Assembly: GCF_024699925.1 (NCBI RefSeq)
Contig: NZ_JAJOMX010000001.1
Location: 4,502,001-4,566,000, forward strand
DNA from: Mesorhizobium sp. J428
GTDB taxonomy: Bacteria; Pseudomonadota; Alphaproteobacteria; Rhizobiales; Rhizobiaceae
DNA length: 64,000 nt
Direction of reading: 5' to 3'
Positions 1 through 10,943 of this stretch are shown here, piece by piece. A model generated the notes under the pieces. The model did no database searches and was not told the DNA's origin. It saw only the letters and a list, made by a program, of their open reading frames with translations. How positions within the stretch are numbered: position 1 is the stretch's first letter; every line of letters begins with the position of its first letter. Position numbers and translations under genes: made by a program.

Positions 1-1107
<1,107 letters not shown>

Positions 1108-1172
1108 GTCGGTATCAACGGGATCTGGGGGGCGCGGAATACGCTGCGCCCGCCCGGACAAGGAAGTGACGC

Positions 1173-1481
<309 letters not shown>

Positions 1482-1493
1482 GGTAACGAACAT

Positions 1494-1556
1494 GAGCCGG
1501 GCGGGCATATGCCCCGAAGGCTCCTCTGAAGACAGAGCCGGATGGGGTTATCCCCC
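1494..1556 (+). promoter_or_regulatory. Structured RNA element between rpsJ and rplC with competing hairpins
   Basis: The 103-base gap before rplC contains GAGCC at 1494-1498, GGCTC at 1519-1523 and a second GAGCC at 1535-1539, so the middle segment can pair with either flank but not both. The first pairing encloses the palindrome GGGCATATGCCC (1503-1514). A third hairpin, GGGGTTATCCCC, lies at 1544-1555, ahead of the rplC start at 1585. Mutually exclusive stems next to a ribosomal protein gene suggest an autoregulatory leader. Function is inferred only. Confidence 0.45.
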
Positions 1557-1584
1557 AGACGGGAACTCTAAGGGAAATGAACCG

Positions 1585-2286
1585 ATGCGTTCAGGTGTGA
1601 TTGCACAGAAGGTGGGTATGACCCGCATCTATAATGATGCGGGCGAGCATGTGCCGGTGACGGTCCTCCGCATGGAGAACTGCCAGGTCGTGGCGCAGCG
1701 TACCCAGGAGAAGAACGGCTACACCGCGGTGCAGCTCGGCGTTGGTCTTGCAAAGGTCAAGAATACGTCGAAGGCCGAGCGCGGCCAGTTCGCCGCCGCT
1801 TCCGTCGAGCCGAAGGCCAAGGTCGCCGAGTTCCGCGTGAGCCCCGAGAATCTTCTCGATGTCGGCTCCGAGATCACCGTCGACCACTTCGTCGCCGGCC
1901 AGAAGGTCGACGTGACGGGCACCTCGATCGGCAAGGGCTTCCAGGGCGTTATCAAGCGCCACAATTTTGGTGGCGGTCGCGCCACTCACGGTAACTCCGT
2001 CTCGCACCGCACGCACGGTTCGACCGGCCAGCGCCAGGACCCCGGCAAGGTGTTCAAGGGCAAGAAAATGGCCGGCCACATGGGCAATACCCGCGTCACG
2101 ACGCAGAACGTCGAGGTTGTCTCGACCGACGTCGACCGCGGCCTGATCCTGATCCGCGGCGCGGTGCCGGGTTCGAAGGGCGCATGGATCATGGTGCGCG
2201 ACGCCGTCAAGTCGGCTCTGCCCGACAATGCACCGAAGCCGGCAGCCGTCCGCAAGAACGGCGCCGCTGAGAAGGGGGCCGAGTAA
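1585..2286 (+). CDS. rplC: 50S ribosomal protein L3
   Basis: L3 is an early-assembly 23S rRNA-binding protein near the peptidyl transferase centre. I chose the ATG at 1585 ([18 protein letters not shown]), behind AAGGGAAATGAACC. The frame is open further upstream to 1456, but that part shows no L3 similarity and runs through the structured leader. The central loop [20 protein letters not shown] is the conserved tip that reaches the ribosome core and carries the methylated Gln in other bacteria. At 233 residues it is of normal length for alphaproteobacteria. Its stop codon overlaps the rplD start by one base. Confidence 0.96.
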   Translation: MRSGVIAQKVGMTRIYNDAGEHVPVTVLRMENCQVVAQRTQEKNGYTAVQLGVGLAKVKNTSKAERGQFAAASVEPKAKVAEFRVSPENLLDVGSEITVDHFVAGQKVDVTGTSIGKGFQGVIKRHNFGGGRATHGNSVSHRTHGSTGQRQDPGKVFKGKKMAGHMGNTRVTTQNVEVVSTDVDRGLILIRGAVPGSKGAWIMVRDAVKSALPDNAPKPAAVRKNGAAEKGAE

Positions 2287-2906
2287 TGGATCTCAAGGTA
2301 ACCACACTCGCCGGCAAGGACGCCGGCAAGCTGTCGCTCTCGGACGAGATCTTCGGGCTCGATCCGCGCGACGACATCCTGGCCCGCGTGGTGCGCTGGC
2401 AGCTGGCCGCGCGGCAGCAGGGCACGCACCAGGCCAAGGGCCGCGCGGACATCGCCCGCACAGGCGCGAAGATGTACAAGCAGAAGGGCACCGGTCGCGC
2501 CCGTCACCATTCGGCTCGCGCTCCGCAGTTTCGCGGCGGCGGCAAGGCCCACGGCCCGGTAGTGCGCAGCCATGCGCATGACCTGCCCAAGAAGGTGCGT
2601 GCGCTCGGCCTCAAGCATGCGCTGTCGGCCAAGGCGAAGTCGGAGAGCCTGATCGTCATCGACGACCTGGTCCTCGGCGAGGCGAAGACCAAGGCGCTGA
2701 TCGAGAATTTCGCGGCGCTCGGCCTGACCAACGCGCTGATGATCGGCGGCTCGGAGCTCGACCAGAACTTCCAGCGCGCTGCCGCCAACATCCCGAACAT
2801 CGACGTGCTGCCGATCCAGGGCATCAACGTCTACGACATTATGCGCCGCGGCACGCTGGTCCTCTCCAAGGCCGCCGTCCAGGCCCTCGAGGAGCGTTTC
2901 AAATGA
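2286..2906 (+). CDS. rplD: 50S ribosomal protein L4
   Basis: L4 lines the peptide exit tunnel. The 206-residue protein contains the tunnel loop [19 protein letters not shown] (about residues 67-85) and ends in the typical ALEERFK helix. It overlaps rplC by one base (TAATG) and rplW by four bases (ATGA), so translational coupling is likely. Confidence 0.97.
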   Translation: MDLKVTTLAGKDAGKLSLSDEIFGLDPRDDILARVVRWQLAARQQGTHQAKGRADIARTGAKMYKQKGTGRARHHSARAPQFRGGGKAHGPVVRSHAHDLPKKVRALGLKHALSAKAKSESLIVIDDLVLGEAKTKALIENFAALGLTNALMIGGSELDQNFQRAAANIPNIDVLPIQGINVYDIMRRGTLVLSKAAVQALEERFK

Positions 2907-3196
2907 CCGACCTCCGTCACTACGACGTGCTCGTCTCGCCGGCGATCACTGAAAAGTCGACCATGGCTTCGGAGCAGAACCAGGTCGTCTTCAATGTCGC
3001 CAAGAAGGCGACGAAGCCCGAGATCAAGGCTGCGGTCGAAGCGCTGTTCGGCGTGAAGGTCGTCGGCGTCAACACGCTGGTGCGCAAGGGCAAGGTCAAG
3101 CGCTTCCGCGGCACGGTCGGCAAGCTGAGCGACGTCAAGCGGGCGATCGTCACGCTGAAGGACGGCGACTCGATCGACGTCACCACCGGCCTGTAA
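2903..3196 (+). CDS. rplW: 50S ribosomal protein L23
   Basis: L23 sits at the tunnel exit and docks trigger factor and SRP. The 97-residue product begins [19 protein letters not shown] and has the family segments [14 protein letters not shown] and [15 protein letters not shown]. The start lies within the last codons of rplD. The stop is followed after 19 bases by rplB. Confidence 0.97.
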   Translation: MTDLRHYDVLVSPAITEKSTMASEQNQVVFNVAKKATKPEIKAAVEALFGVKVVGVNTLVRKGKVKRFRGTVGKLSDVKRAIVTLKDGDSIDVTTGL

Positions 3197-3215
3197 GCGC
3201 TGAGAGGTTAGGAAC

Positions 3216-4050
3216 ATGGCACTGAAGAGTTACAAGCCGACGACGCCGAGCCAGCGCCAGCTGGTCATCGTCGATCGCTCCGGCCTCTACAAGGGCAAGC
3301 CGGTCAAGGGCCTGACCGAGGGCCTGAAGTCCGCGGGCGGCCGCAACAACACCGGTCGCGTGACTGCACGCTTCCAGGGTGGCGGTCACAAGCGCACCTA
3401 TCGCATGATCGACTTCAAGCGCCGCAAGCTTGACGTCGCGGCGACGGTCGAGCGTCTCGAATACGATCCGAACCGCACCGCCTTCATCGCGCTGGTGAAG
3501 CTACGAGGACGGCGAGCTGAGCTACATCCTGGCGCCGCAGCGCCTGGCGGTCGGCGATCAGATCATCGCCTCGGCCTCGGCCGACGTGAAGCCGGGCAAT
3601 GCGATGCCGCTGCAGGCCATGCCGGTCGGCACGATCATCCACAATGTCGAGCTGAAGCCGGGGAAGGGCGGTCAGATCGCCCGTTCGGCTGGCGCCTACG
3701 CCCAGCTCGTCGGCCGCGACCAGGGCATGGCGATCCTGCGCCTGAACTCGGGCGAGCAGCGCCTGGTGTCGGGTTCGTGCTTCGCCACGGTGGGTGCCGT
3801 GTCGAACCCCGACCACGGCAACATCAACCTCGGCAAGGCCGGCCGTTCGCGCTGGCTCGGCAAGCGCCCGCACAACCGCGGCGTCACCATGAACCCGGTC
3901 GACCATCCGCACGGCGGTGGTGAAGGCCGCACCTCGGGCGGACGCCATCCGGTGACCCCGTGGGGCAAGCCGACCAAGGGCAAGAAGACCCGGTCCAACA
4001 AGTCGACCGACAAGTTCATCATGCGCTCGCGCCATGCGCGCAAGAGCTAA
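3216..4050 (+). CDS. rplB: 50S ribosomal protein L2, frame broken by one extra base
   Basis: L2 is essential for subunit association and peptidyl transfer. Residues 1 to about 95 ([20 protein letters not shown] to [10 protein letters not shown]) are in the frame that starts at 3216. The rest ([20 protein letters not shown] onward, including [18 protein letters not shown] [15 protein letters not shown]) is in the +1 frame that ends at 4050. The break is at 3501, where an extra C stands between AAG and TACGAGGAC. Removing it leaves exactly 278 codons (277 residues), the normal L2 length. A real null would be lethal, so I read this as a consensus error rather than a pseudogene. Confidence 0.93.
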
Positions 4051-4064
4051 GAAGAGTACGCGAA

Positions 4065-4343
4065 GTGACCCGTTCAGTCTGGAAAGGTCCGTTCGTCGAC
4101 GGCTATCTGCTGAAGAAGGCCGACAAGGCTCGCGAAGGCGGCCGTGCGGAAGTGATCAAGATGTGGTCCCGCCGGTCCACCATCCTGCCGCAGTTCGTCG
4201 GTCTCACCTTCGGCGTCTACAACGGCCAGAAGCATGTCCCGGTCTCGGTGAACGAGGACATGGTCGGTCAGAAATTCGGTGAGTTCGCCCCGACCCGTAC
4301 CTATTACGGCCACGGCGCGGACAAGAAGGCGAAGAGGAAGTAA
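4065..4343 (+). CDS. rpsS: 30S ribosomal protein S19, GTG start
   Basis: S19 sits in the 30S head near the A-site tRNA. The start is GTG at 4065 ([19 protein letters not shown] follows the initiator), 14 bases after the L2 stop. Upstream in-frame sequence belongs to rplB in another frame and has no S19 similarity. Conserved segments WSRRSTILP and [16 protein letters not shown] are present. Length is 92 residues, normal for the family. Confidence 0.96.
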   Translation: MTRSVWKGPFVDGYLLKKADKAREGGRAEVIKMWSRRSTILPQFVGLTFGVYNGQKHVPVSVNEDMVGQKFGEFAPTRTYYGHGADKKAKRK

Positions 4344-4345
4344 CC

Positions 4346-4735
4346 ATGGGCAAGGCCAAGGCTCCGCGCAGGCTTGCGGACAACGAGGCGCGCGCCGTGC
4401 TTCGCACGATCCGCATCAGCCCTCAGAAGCTGAACCTGGTTGCCGCGCTGATCCGCGGCAAGAAGGTCGCGGCTGCGCTCAACGATCTGGAGTTCTCGCG
4501 CAAGCGCATCGCCGAGACCGTCAAGAAGACGCTCGAGAGCGCGATCGCGAACGCCGAGAACAACCACGACCTCGACGTAGACGCCCTCGTCGTGGCCGAG
4601 GCCTATGTCGGCAAGTCGATCGTGATGAAGCGGTTCCATGCCCGCGGCCGCGGCCGCGCCTCGCGCATCGAGAAGCCGTTCTCGCACCTCACCATCGTCG
4701 TGCGCGAAGTTGAAGAGAAAGTGGAGGCCGCCTGA
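4346..4735 (+). CDS. rplV: 50S ribosomal protein L22
   Basis: L22 forms part of the exit tunnel wall. The 129-residue protein has the globular N-domain ([20 protein letters not shown]) and the extended tunnel beta-hairpin ([20 protein letters not shown]), the site of macrolide-resistance mutations in other species. The gene starts two bases after rpsS. Its TGA overlaps the rpsC ATG by one base. Confidence 0.97.
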   Translation: MGKAKAPRRLADNEARAVLRTIRISPQKLNLVAALIRGKKVAAALNDLEFSRKRIAETVKKTLESAIANAENNHDLDVDALVVAEAYVGKSIVMKRFHARGRGRASRIEKPFSHLTIVVREVEEKVEAA

Positions 4736-5445
4736 TGGGCCAGAAAGTCAATCCGATCGGACTGCGCCTCGGCATCAACCGGACCTGGGATTTGCGCTGG
4801 TATGCGAACACCGGCGAGTACGGCAAGCTGCTGCACGAGGACATCAAGATCCGCAAGTATCTGGAGAAGGAGCTCAAGCAGGCTGCCGTCTCCAAGATCG
4901 TCATCGAGCGTCCGCACAAGAAGTGCCGCGTCACGATCCACGCCGCCCGTCCCGGTCTCATCATCGGCAAGAAGGGCGCGGACATCGAGAAGCTGCGCAA
5001 GAAGCTGACTGAGATGACCAAGTCGGACACGAGCCTGAACATCGTCGAAGTCCGCAAGCCGGAGATCGACGCCAAGCTCGTCGCCCAGTCGATCTCGCAG
5101 CAGCTGGAGCGCCGCATTGCGTTCCGCCGCGCCATGAAGCGCGCCGTTCAGTCGGCGATGCGTCTCGGTGCCGAGGGCATCCGCATCAACTGCTCCGGCC
5201 GTCTCGGCGGCGCCGAAATCGCGCGCATGGAGTGGTATCGCGAAGGCCGCGTGCCGCTGCACACGCTGCGTGCGGACGTCGACTACGGCACCTCCGAGGC
5301 CCAGACCGCCTATGGCATCTGCGGCGTCAAGGTGTGGATCTTCAAGGGTGAGATCCTCGAGCACGATCCGATGGCTTCCGAGCGTCGGGCGTCCGAGGCC
5401 GAGGCCCCGACCACCGGCGGCGCTCGTCGTCGCGAGAACGCGTAA
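4735..5445 (+). CDS. rpsC: 30S ribosomal protein S3
   Basis: S3 lies at the mRNA entry channel and has helicase-supporting basic residues. The 236-residue product has the KH type 2 domain with [14 protein letters not shown] (about residues 78-92) and the C-domain [20 protein letters not shown]. The C-terminal tail ([20 protein letters not shown]) is low complexity, as in rhizobial homologues. It overlaps rplV by one base. Confidence 0.97.
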   Translation: MGQKVNPIGLRLGINRTWDLRWYANTGEYGKLLHEDIKIRKYLEKELKQAAVSKIVIERPHKKCRVTIHAARPGLIIGKKGADIEKLRKKLTEMTKSDTSLNIVEVRKPEIDAKLVAQSISQQLERRIAFRRAMKRAVQSAMRLGAEGIRINCSGRLGGAEIARMEWYREGRVPLHTLRADVDYGTSEAQTAYGICGVKVWIFKGEILEHDPMASERRASEAEAPTTGGARRRENA

Positions 5446-5479
5446 ACAAGCGCGGCATACGTAAGAAGGATAGAGAACG

Positions 5480-5893
5480 ATGCTGCAGCCCAAGCGCACA
5501 AAGTTCCGCAAGCAGTTCAAGGGCCGCATCCATGGCGTCGCCAAGGGCGGCACCAACCTGGATTTCGGCGGCTTCGGCCTGAAGGCGCTGGAGCCCAACC
5601 GCGTCACGGCACGTGAGATCGAGGCGGCCCGCCGCGCGATCACCCGCGCCATGAAGCGTCAGGGCCGCGTCTGGATCCGCGTGTTCCCGGATGTTCCGGT
5701 GACCTCGAAGCCGACCGAAGTCCGCATGGGCAAGGGCAAGGGCGCGGTCGACTACTGGGCCTGCCGCGTCAAGCCCGGCCGCGTGATGTTCGAGCTCGAC
5801 GGCGTCAACGAGGAGACCGCGCGTGAAGCGCTGCGTCTCGGCGCCGCCAAGCTGTCCGTGAAGACGCGCTTCATCCAGCGCATCGCAGAGTAG
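5480..5893 (+). CDS. rplP: 50S ribosomal protein L16
   Basis: L16 organises the A-site region of the 50S subunit. The 137-residue protein starts [19 protein letters not shown] and shows the family motifs [20 protein letters not shown] and [18 protein letters not shown]. It starts 34 bases after rpsC behind AAGGATAGAGAACG. Confidence 0.98.
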   Translation: MLQPKRTKFRKQFKGRIHGVAKGGTNLDFGGFGLKALEPNRVTAREIEAARRAITRAMKRQGRVWIRVFPDVPVTSKPTEVRMGKGKGAVDYWACRVKPGRVMFELDGVNEETAREALRLGAAKLSVKTRFIQRIAE

Positions 5894-5907
5894 GAAGATC
5901 GAGAGCC

Positions 5908-6108
5908 ATGAAAGCCGCCGACGCACGGGGCATGAGCCCCGATCAGATGAATGACGAACTGGCCAAGCTGAAGAAGGAGCAGTTCAACCTGCGCTTCCAG
6001 AAGGCGACCGGCCAGATGGAAAAGACCGCGCGGGTCAAGCAGGTCCGCCGCGACATCGCCCGCATCAAGACGATCGCTGCCGAAAAGGCCGCGGGCAAGA
6101 AGGGTTGA
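5908..6108 (+). CDS. rpmC: 50S ribosomal protein L29
   Basis: L29 is a small two-helix protein next to L23 at the tunnel exit. The 66-residue product has the hallmark [19 protein letters not shown]. The basic C-terminal tail ([10 protein letters not shown]) is slightly longer than in enterobacteria. It starts 14 bases after rplP. Confidence 0.97.
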   Translation: MKAADARGMSPDQMNDELAKLKKEQFNLRFQKATGQMEKTARVKQVRRDIARIKTIAAEKAAGKKG

Positions 6109-6118
6109 GGAAGAGATC

Positions 6119-6361
6119 ATGCCCAAGCGCATCCTTCAGGGTACGGTCGTGAGCGACAAGAACGACAAGACGGTCGTCGTCCGCGTCGAGCGTCGCTTTA
6201 CGCACCCCGTTATGAAGAAGACCGTTCGCCTGTCGAAGAAGTATAAGGCGCACGACGAGAACAATGCCTGCAAGGTGGGCGATCAGGTGTTCATCCAGGA
6301 GTCGCGTCCGATTTCGAAGGACAAGACCTGGGTCGTCGTCACCGAAGCGGCTGCGAAATAG
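6119..6361 (+). CDS. rpsQ: 30S ribosomal protein S17
   Basis: S17 is a primary 16S rRNA binder with an OB fold. The 80-residue protein starts [20 protein letters not shown] and has [20 protein letters not shown]. It is the last gene of the S10 cluster. A 65-base gap with a CCGGA/TCCGG hairpin separates it from rplN, the first spc-type gene. Confidence 0.97.
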   Translation: MPKRILQGTVVSDKNDKTVVVRVERRFTHPVMKKTVRLSKKYKAHDENNACKVGDQVFIQESRPISKDKTWVVVTEAAAK

Positions 6362-6426
6362 AGAACAAGAGACAGGCCGGAGGGCGGTGCCCCGCTTTCC
6401 GGAGATGAAGAAAAAGGCGGTCAGTC

Positions 6427-6795
6427 ATGATTCAGATGCAAACTAACCTGGACGTTGCCGACAATTCCGGCGCGCGCCGCGTCATGTGCATCAAGGTGCT
6501 GGGCGGCTCGAAGCGCAAGTATGCCTCGGTCGGCGACATCATCGTCGTCTCGATCAAGGAAGCTATTCCGCGCGGCCGCGTCAAGAAGGGCGATGTCATG
6601 AAGGCGGTCGTGGTTCGCACGGCCAAGGACATTCGCCGTCCCGACGGTTCGGTCATCCGCTTCGACAAGAACGCGGCCGTTCTGGTGGACAACAAGAAAG
6701 AGCCGATCGGCACCCGTATCTTCGGGCCGGTTCCGCGCGAGCTGCGTGCGAAGAACCACATGAAGATCATCTCGCTCGCGCCTGAAGTGCTGTAA
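6427..6795 (+). CDS. rplN: 50S ribosomal protein L14
   Basis: L14 forms an intersubunit bridge and binds RsfS in other bacteria. The 122-residue product starts [20 protein letters not shown] and contains [18 protein letters not shown], both typical. It opens the spc-like gene run. The ATG at 6427 lies behind AAAAAGGCGGTCAGTC. Confidence 0.98.
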   Translation: MIQMQTNLDVADNSGARRVMCIKVLGGSKRKYASVGDIIVVSIKEAIPRGRVKKGDVMKAVVVRTAKDIRRPDGSVIRFDKNAAVLVDNKKEPIGTRIFGPVPRELRAKNHMKIISLAPEVL

Positions 6796-6806
6796 GGAGC
6801 CGAACG

Positions 6807-7118
6807 ATGCAGAAGATTCGCAAGGGCGACAAGGTCGTCGTGCTCGCTGGCAAGGACAAGGGCCGCACGGGCGAAGTGCTCCGCATGATGCCGAAGGACG
6901 ACAAGGCTGTCGTGCGCGGCATCAACATGGTGCGCCGCCATCAGCGCCAGTCGCAGTCCCAGGAAGGCGGCATCATTTCCAAGGAAGCGCCGATCCACCT
7001 CTCGAACATTGCCGTGGCCGATCCCAAGGACGGCAAGCCGACCCGCGTCGGCTTCGAGGTGAAGGATGGCAAGAAGGTGCGCGTAGCGAAGCGCTCGGGA
7101 GCAACGATCGATGGCTAA
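6807..7118 (+). CDS. rplX: 50S ribosomal protein L24
   Basis: L24 is an assembly initiator with a KOW motif. The 103-residue protein has the KOW segment [20 protein letters not shown] at residues 3-22 and [15 protein letters not shown] downstream. It starts 11 bases after rplN and overlaps rplE by eight bases. Confidence 0.98.
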   Translation: MQKIRKGDKVVVLAGKDKGRTGEVLRMMPKDDKAVVRGINMVRRHQRQSQSQEGGIISKEAPIHLSNIAVADPKDGKPTRVGFEVKDGKKVRVAKRSGATIDG

Positions 7119-7665
7119 GTCTTATCAGCCGCGTCTGCGCAAGGTCTACGACGAGCAGATCCGCAAGGCGCTTCAGGAACAGTTCAACTACGAGAACGAG
7201 ATGCAGATTCCGCGTCTCGACAAGATCGTGCTCAACATGGGCGTGGGCGAGGCGACTGCCGATTCCAAGAAGCCGTCCGTGGCGGCCGAGGATCTCGGCC
7301 TGATCGCCGGCCAGAAGGCCGTCGTCACCCGCGCGCGCAACTCGATCGCCGGCTTCAAGGTTCGCGAGAACATGCCGATCGGCGCCAAGGTGACGCTCCG
7401 CAAGGAGCGCATGTACGAGTTCCTCGATCGCCTGATCAACATCGCGCTGCCGCGCGTCCGCGACTTCCGCGGCCTGAACCCGAAGAGCTTCGACGGGCGC
7501 GGCAACTATGCGATGGGCATCAAGGAGCACATCGTGTTCCCCGAGATCAACTACGACAAGGTCGACCAGATCTGGGGCATGGACATCATCGTCTGCACGA
7601 CCGCCAAGACGGATGACGAAGCGCGGGCCCTTCTCAAGGCCTTCAACTTCCCGTTCCGGCAGTAA
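7111..7665 (+). CDS. rplE: 50S ribosomal protein L5
   Basis: L5 binds 5S rRNA and contacts P-site tRNA. The 184-residue product has the conserved [16 protein letters not shown], the [10 protein letters not shown] loop and [20 protein letters not shown]. The start overlaps the end of rplX by eight bases, suggesting coupling. Confidence 0.98.
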   Translation: MAKSYQPRLRKVYDEQIRKALQEQFNYENEMQIPRLDKIVLNMGVGEATADSKKPSVAAEDLGLIAGQKAVVTRARNSIAGFKVRENMPIGAKVTLRKERMYEFLDRLINIALPRVRDFRGLNPKSFDGRGNYAMGIKEHIVFPEINYDKVDQIWGMDIIVCTTAKTDDEARALLKAFNFPFRQ

Positions 7666-7692
7666 CGGCAAGCGGTAGGAAAGGTATTTGAA

Positions 7693-7998
7693 ATGGCCAA
7701 GACCAGTTCAGTCGAAAAGAACAACAAGCGCCGCAAGATGGTCGCCAACGCCGCTGCCAAGCGCAAGGCGCTGAAGGCGATCATCATGGATCAGTCGCTG
7801 CCGCTCGAGGAACGCTTCCGCGCCCAACTCAAGCTCTCGGCGATGCCCCGCAACGGCGCCCGCACCCGCATCCGCAATCGGTGCGAAGTGACCGGCCGTC
7901 CGCGTGCGTTCTATCGCAAGCTCGGCATGTCGCGTATCGCGCTGCGTGAACTCGGCTCGCTCGGGATGATCCCGGGCCTCGTGAAGTCCAGCTGGTAA
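7693..7998 (+). CDS. rpsN: 30S ribosomal protein S14, zinc-free long form
   Basis: S14 assembles late into the 30S head. At 101 residues this is the long, zinc-independent form: it lacks the CXXC pairs of the short S14 and has the family signature [20 protein letters not shown] followed by [18 protein letters not shown]. The start codon follows AGGAAAGGTATTTGAA. Confidence 0.98.
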   Translation: MAKTSSVEKNNKRRKMVANAAAKRKALKAIIMDQSLPLEERFRAQLKLSAMPRNGARTRIRNRCEVTGRPRAFYRKLGMSRIALRELGSLGMIPGLVKSSW

Positions 7999-8012
7999 GA
8001 GAGGACACGACG

Positions 8013-8411
8013 ATGTCTTTGAGTGATCCCCTCGGCGATATGCTGACCCGCATCCGCAACGCCTATGGCCGCAGGAAGTCGAAGGTTTCGACGCCGGCCT
8101 CGACGCTGCGTGCCCGTGTTCTCGAAGTGATGAAGTCGGAAGGCTACATCCGTGACTACGCCCAGACCGATTTCGGCAACGGCAAGTCCGAGATCGAGAT
8201 CGAACTGAAGTATGCCGAAGGCCAGCCGGTCATCCGCGAGATCGCTCGCGTGTCGAAGCCCGGCCGTCGCGTCTACGTTTCGGTCAAGTCGATCCCGCAG
8301 GTCGCCAACGGCCTCGGCATCTCGATCCTTTCGACCCCGAAGGGCGTGATGGCCGACCACCAGGCGCGCGAGCAGAACGTCGGCGGCGAAATCCTCTGCC
8401 AGATCTTCTGA
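8013..8411 (+). CDS. rpsH: 30S ribosomal protein S8
   Basis: S8 is a central-domain 16S rRNA binder and, in E. coli, represses the spc operon. The 132-residue product starts [20 protein letters not shown] and ends in the typical [24 protein letters not shown] segment. It starts 15 bases after rpsN. Confidence 0.98.
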   Translation: MSLSDPLGDMLTRIRNAYGRRKSKVSTPASTLRARVLEVMKSEGYIRDYAQTDFGNGKSEIEIELKYAEGQPVIREIARVSKPGRRVYVSVKSIPQVANGLGISILSTPKGVMADHQAREQNVGGEILCQIF

Positions 8412-8448
8412 TCAGGCGGACCGAACAAACAGGAACGAGGACAAGACA

Positions 8449-8982
8449 ATGTCTCGTATTGGCAAGAAGCCCGTCGCTCTCCCGCAGGGCGTGACCGCCT
8501 CGGTCACCGGCCAGACGGTGAGCGCGAAGGGACCGAAGGGCGAGCTCAAGTTCGTCGTCAACGACGAGGTCCTGGTCAAGCTGGAAGACGGCGAGATCGC
8601 CGTGGAGCCGCGCGACCAGTCGAAGCTCGCACGGTCGAAGTGGGGCATGTCCCGCACGATGATCGTCAACATCCTGACGGGCGTGAAGGACGGTTTCGAG
8701 AAGCGTCTCGAGATCAACGGCGTCGGCTATCGAGCGGCCATGCAGGGCAAGAACCTGCAGCTGTCGCTCGGCTTCAGCCACGAAGTCGTCTACCAGACAC
8801 CCGAGGGCATCACGATCGCGACGCCGAAGCCGACCGAGATCGTCGTCAGCGGCATCGACAAGCAGCAGGTCGGCCAGGTGGCCGCCGAGATCCGCGAATA
8901 TCGCGGCCCCGAGCCCTACAAGGGCAAGGGCGTGAAATACGCGGGCGAGAAGATCGTCCGTAAGGAAGGCAAGAAGAAGTAA
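8449..8982 (+). CDS. rplF: 50S ribosomal protein L6
   Basis: L6 lies near the factor-binding site. The 177-residue protein shows two L6 repeats. The start is [19 protein letters not shown], and the C-terminal repeat carries [18 protein letters not shown], the family signature. A 93-base GC-rich gap separates it from rplR. Confidence 0.98.
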   Translation: MSRIGKKPVALPQGVTASVTGQTVSAKGPKGELKFVVNDEVLVKLEDGEIAVEPRDQSKLARSKWGMSRTMIVNILTGVKDGFEKRLEINGVGYRAAMQGKNLQLSLGFSHEVVYQTPEGITIATPKPTEIVVSGIDKQQVGQVAAEIREYRGPEPYKGKGVKYAGEKIVRKEGKKK

Positions 8983-9075
8983 CGCCACGGCAGCGCGGTC
9001 GCGGGAGGCTAGGCCTACCGCAAGGTTCGACGGGAACCGGGCCGCCGCCGTCTTACAAGGCAAAGGAAGAAGGCC

Positions 9076-9435
9076 ATGGCCTCGAAGCAGTCCACCCAGA
9101 AGCGCGCGCAGCGCGTCCGCCGTCAGCTGAAGAAGGTCGCCGGCGAGCGTCCGCGTCTTTCCGTGCATCGCTCGTCGAAGCACATCTACGTCCAGCTCAT
9201 CGACGACGCGCAGGGCCGCACCGTCGCTGCCGCGTCGACCCTCGACAAGGAGTTGAAGGGCTCGCTGAAGACCGGCGCCGACACGGCCGCCGCCGCAGCG
9301 GTCGGCAAGCTCGTCGCCGAGCGGGCCAAGAAGGCCGGCGTGACCGAGGTCGTCTTCGACCGCGGCCCGCACATCTATCACGGCCGCGTCAAGGCGCTGG
9401 CCGATGCCGCCCGCGAGGGCGGACTGAACTTCTAG
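9076..9435 (+). CDS. rplR: 50S ribosomal protein L18
   Basis: L18 brings 5S rRNA to the 50S subunit. The 119-residue protein has a basic N-terminus ([13 protein letters not shown]) and the conserved [18 protein letters not shown] and [20 protein letters not shown]. The ATG follows AAAGGAAGAAGGCC. Confidence 0.98.
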   Translation: MASKQSTQKRAQRVRRQLKKVAGERPRLSVHRSSKHIYVQLIDDAQGRTVAAASTLDKELKGSLKTGADTAAAAAVGKLVAERAKKAGVTEVVFDRGPHIYHGRVKALADAAREGGLNF

Positions 9436-9548
9436 CGCATTCGCCCCGGTTTCGGGGCATTCCGCTGGTTGAAACCGGGCCGGCACTCGTGTAGAGGCCG
9501 GCCTTCACATTGAACCCGGTGCCTCCGGAAAAGAACAAGGAACAGGAT

Positions 9549-10115
9549 ATGGCACAAGAACGTCGGGAAGGCGGCCGCGATCGCGGTCGTGACCGCGAGG
9601 AAAAGGACAGCGAGTTCGTCGACAAGCTGGTCCACATCAACCGCGTCGCCAAGGTGGTGAAGGGTGGCCGTCGCTTCGGCTTCGCAGCCCTCGTCGTCGT
9701 CGGCGATCAGAAGGGCCGCGTCGGCTTCGGCCATGGCAAGGCGCGCGAAGTGCCGGAGGCGATCCGCAAGGCGACCGAGGCCGCCAAGCGCGAGCTGATC
9801 TTCGTCCCGCTGCGCTCGGGCCGCACGCTGCACCACGACGTGTCGGGCCGTCACGGCGCCGGCAAGGTTCTCCTCCGCGCGGCCAAGCCCGGCACGGGCA
9901 TCATCGCGGGCGGCCCGATGCGCGCCGTCTTCGAGACGCTCGGCATGCATGACGTCGTCGCCAAGTCGATGGGTTCGTCGAACCCGTACAACATGGTGCG
10001 CGCCACCTTCGACGCCCTGAAGAACCAGGTACACCCGAAGGACATCGCTGCCCAGCGTGGCATCAAGTATTCCGCGCTCCAGGCGCGCCGCGGCGCTGCC
10101 GCCGGCGAAGAATAA
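9549..10115 (+). CDS. rpsE: 30S ribosomal protein S5
   Basis: S5 works in decoding accuracy and at the mRNA entry. I chose the ATG at 9549 ([20 protein letters not shown]). The open frame reaches 9510, but the upstream 13 codons are not conserved and there is an AAGGAACAGGAT site before 9549. The double-stranded RNA-binding domain ([19 protein letters not shown]) and the S5 C-domain ([19 protein letters not shown]) are intact. Length is 188 residues. Confidence 0.97.
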   Translation: MAQERREGGRDRGRDREEKDSEFVDKLVHINRVAKVVKGGRRFGFAALVVVGDQKGRVGFGHGKAREVPEAIRKATEAAKRELIFVPLRSGRTLHHDVSGRHGAGKVLLRAAKPGTGIIAGGPMRAVFETLGMHDVVAKSMGSSNPYNMVRATFDALKNQVHPKDIAAQRGIKYSALQARRGAAAGEE

Positions 10116-10126
10116 GGAGACGGGTC

Positions 10127-10324
10127 ATGGCGAAGAAAGCCACCAAGACCATCACCGTCGAGCAGGTCGGCAGCCCGATCCGTCGTCCGAAGGAACAGCG
10201 CGCGACGCTCGTGGGCCTCGGCCTGAACAAGATGCATCGCCGCCGCACGCTTGAGGACACCCCCTCGGTGCGCGGCATGATCGCCTCCGTCGGCCACCTC
10301 GTTCGCATCGTCGACGAGGCGTGA
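10127..10324 (+). CDS. rpmD: 50S ribosomal protein L30
   Basis: L30 is a small 23S rRNA-binding protein. The 65-residue product has [20 protein letters not shown] and ends with the typical [15 protein letters not shown]. It starts 11 bases after rpsE behind AATAAGGAGACGGGTC. Confidence 0.97.
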   Translation: MAKKATKTITVEQVGSPIRRPKEQRATLVGLGLNKMHRRRTLEDTPSVRGMIASVGHLVRIVDEA

Positions 10325-10346
10325 GCCGGAGCGCAGGAGAAGAGAC

Positions 10347-10817
10347 ATGAAACTCAACGAATTGCGCGACAACGAAGGCGCAACCAAGGGCCGCAAGCGG
10401 CTCGGCCGCGGCATCGGCTCCGGCAAGGGCAAGACCGGCGGACGCGGCGTGAAGGGCCAGAAGGCCCGCTCCGGCGTCGCCATTAACGGCTTCGAGGGCG
10501 GCCAGATGCCGCTCTACCGTCGCCTGCCCAAGCGCGGCTTCACGCCCGTCTCGTCGAAGTCCTTTGCGACCGTTTCGCTCGGCCGCATCCAGGCTGCGAT
10601 CGACGCCAAGAAGCTCGACGCCAAGGAGACGGTGGATGCCGCCGCTCTCGTCAAGGCCGGCGTGATCCGCCGCGCCAAGGACGGCGTGCGCGTTCTCTCG
10701 GACGGCGAGCTGAAGGCGAAGGTCTCGTTCGACGTGGCCGGCGCCTCCAAGGCCGCCCTCGAGAAGATCGAAAAGGCGGGCGGCTCGATCAAGCTGCCGG
10801 AAGCCAAGTCCGAGTGA
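10347..10817 (+). CDS. rplO: 50S ribosomal protein L15
   Basis: L15 is a late-assembly 50S protein with a long basic extension. The 156-residue product has the Gly-rich N-terminal stretch ([19 protein letters not shown]), [18 protein letters not shown] and the C-terminal L18e/L15 core. It starts 22 bases after rpmD. secY follows after 126 bases. Confidence 0.98.
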   Translation: MKLNELRDNEGATKGRKRLGRGIGSGKGKTGGRGVKGQKARSGVAINGFEGGQMPLYRRLPKRGFTPVSSKSFATVSLGRIQAAIDAKKLDAKETVDAAALVKAGVIRRAKDGVRVLSDGELKAKVSFDVAGASKAALEKIEKAGGSIKLPEAKSE

Positions 10818-10943
10818 CATAGGGCAGCGGTGCGACGGCGCCGCTGCTTGCATCTTTGCGGGCCGGAGCCTATTTCGAGGCTTCGGCTCAAAGCATGACT
10901 CGCCTCCCGTGAGTCAATTCGCCTGCCGAAGCGGAGATTCCCC

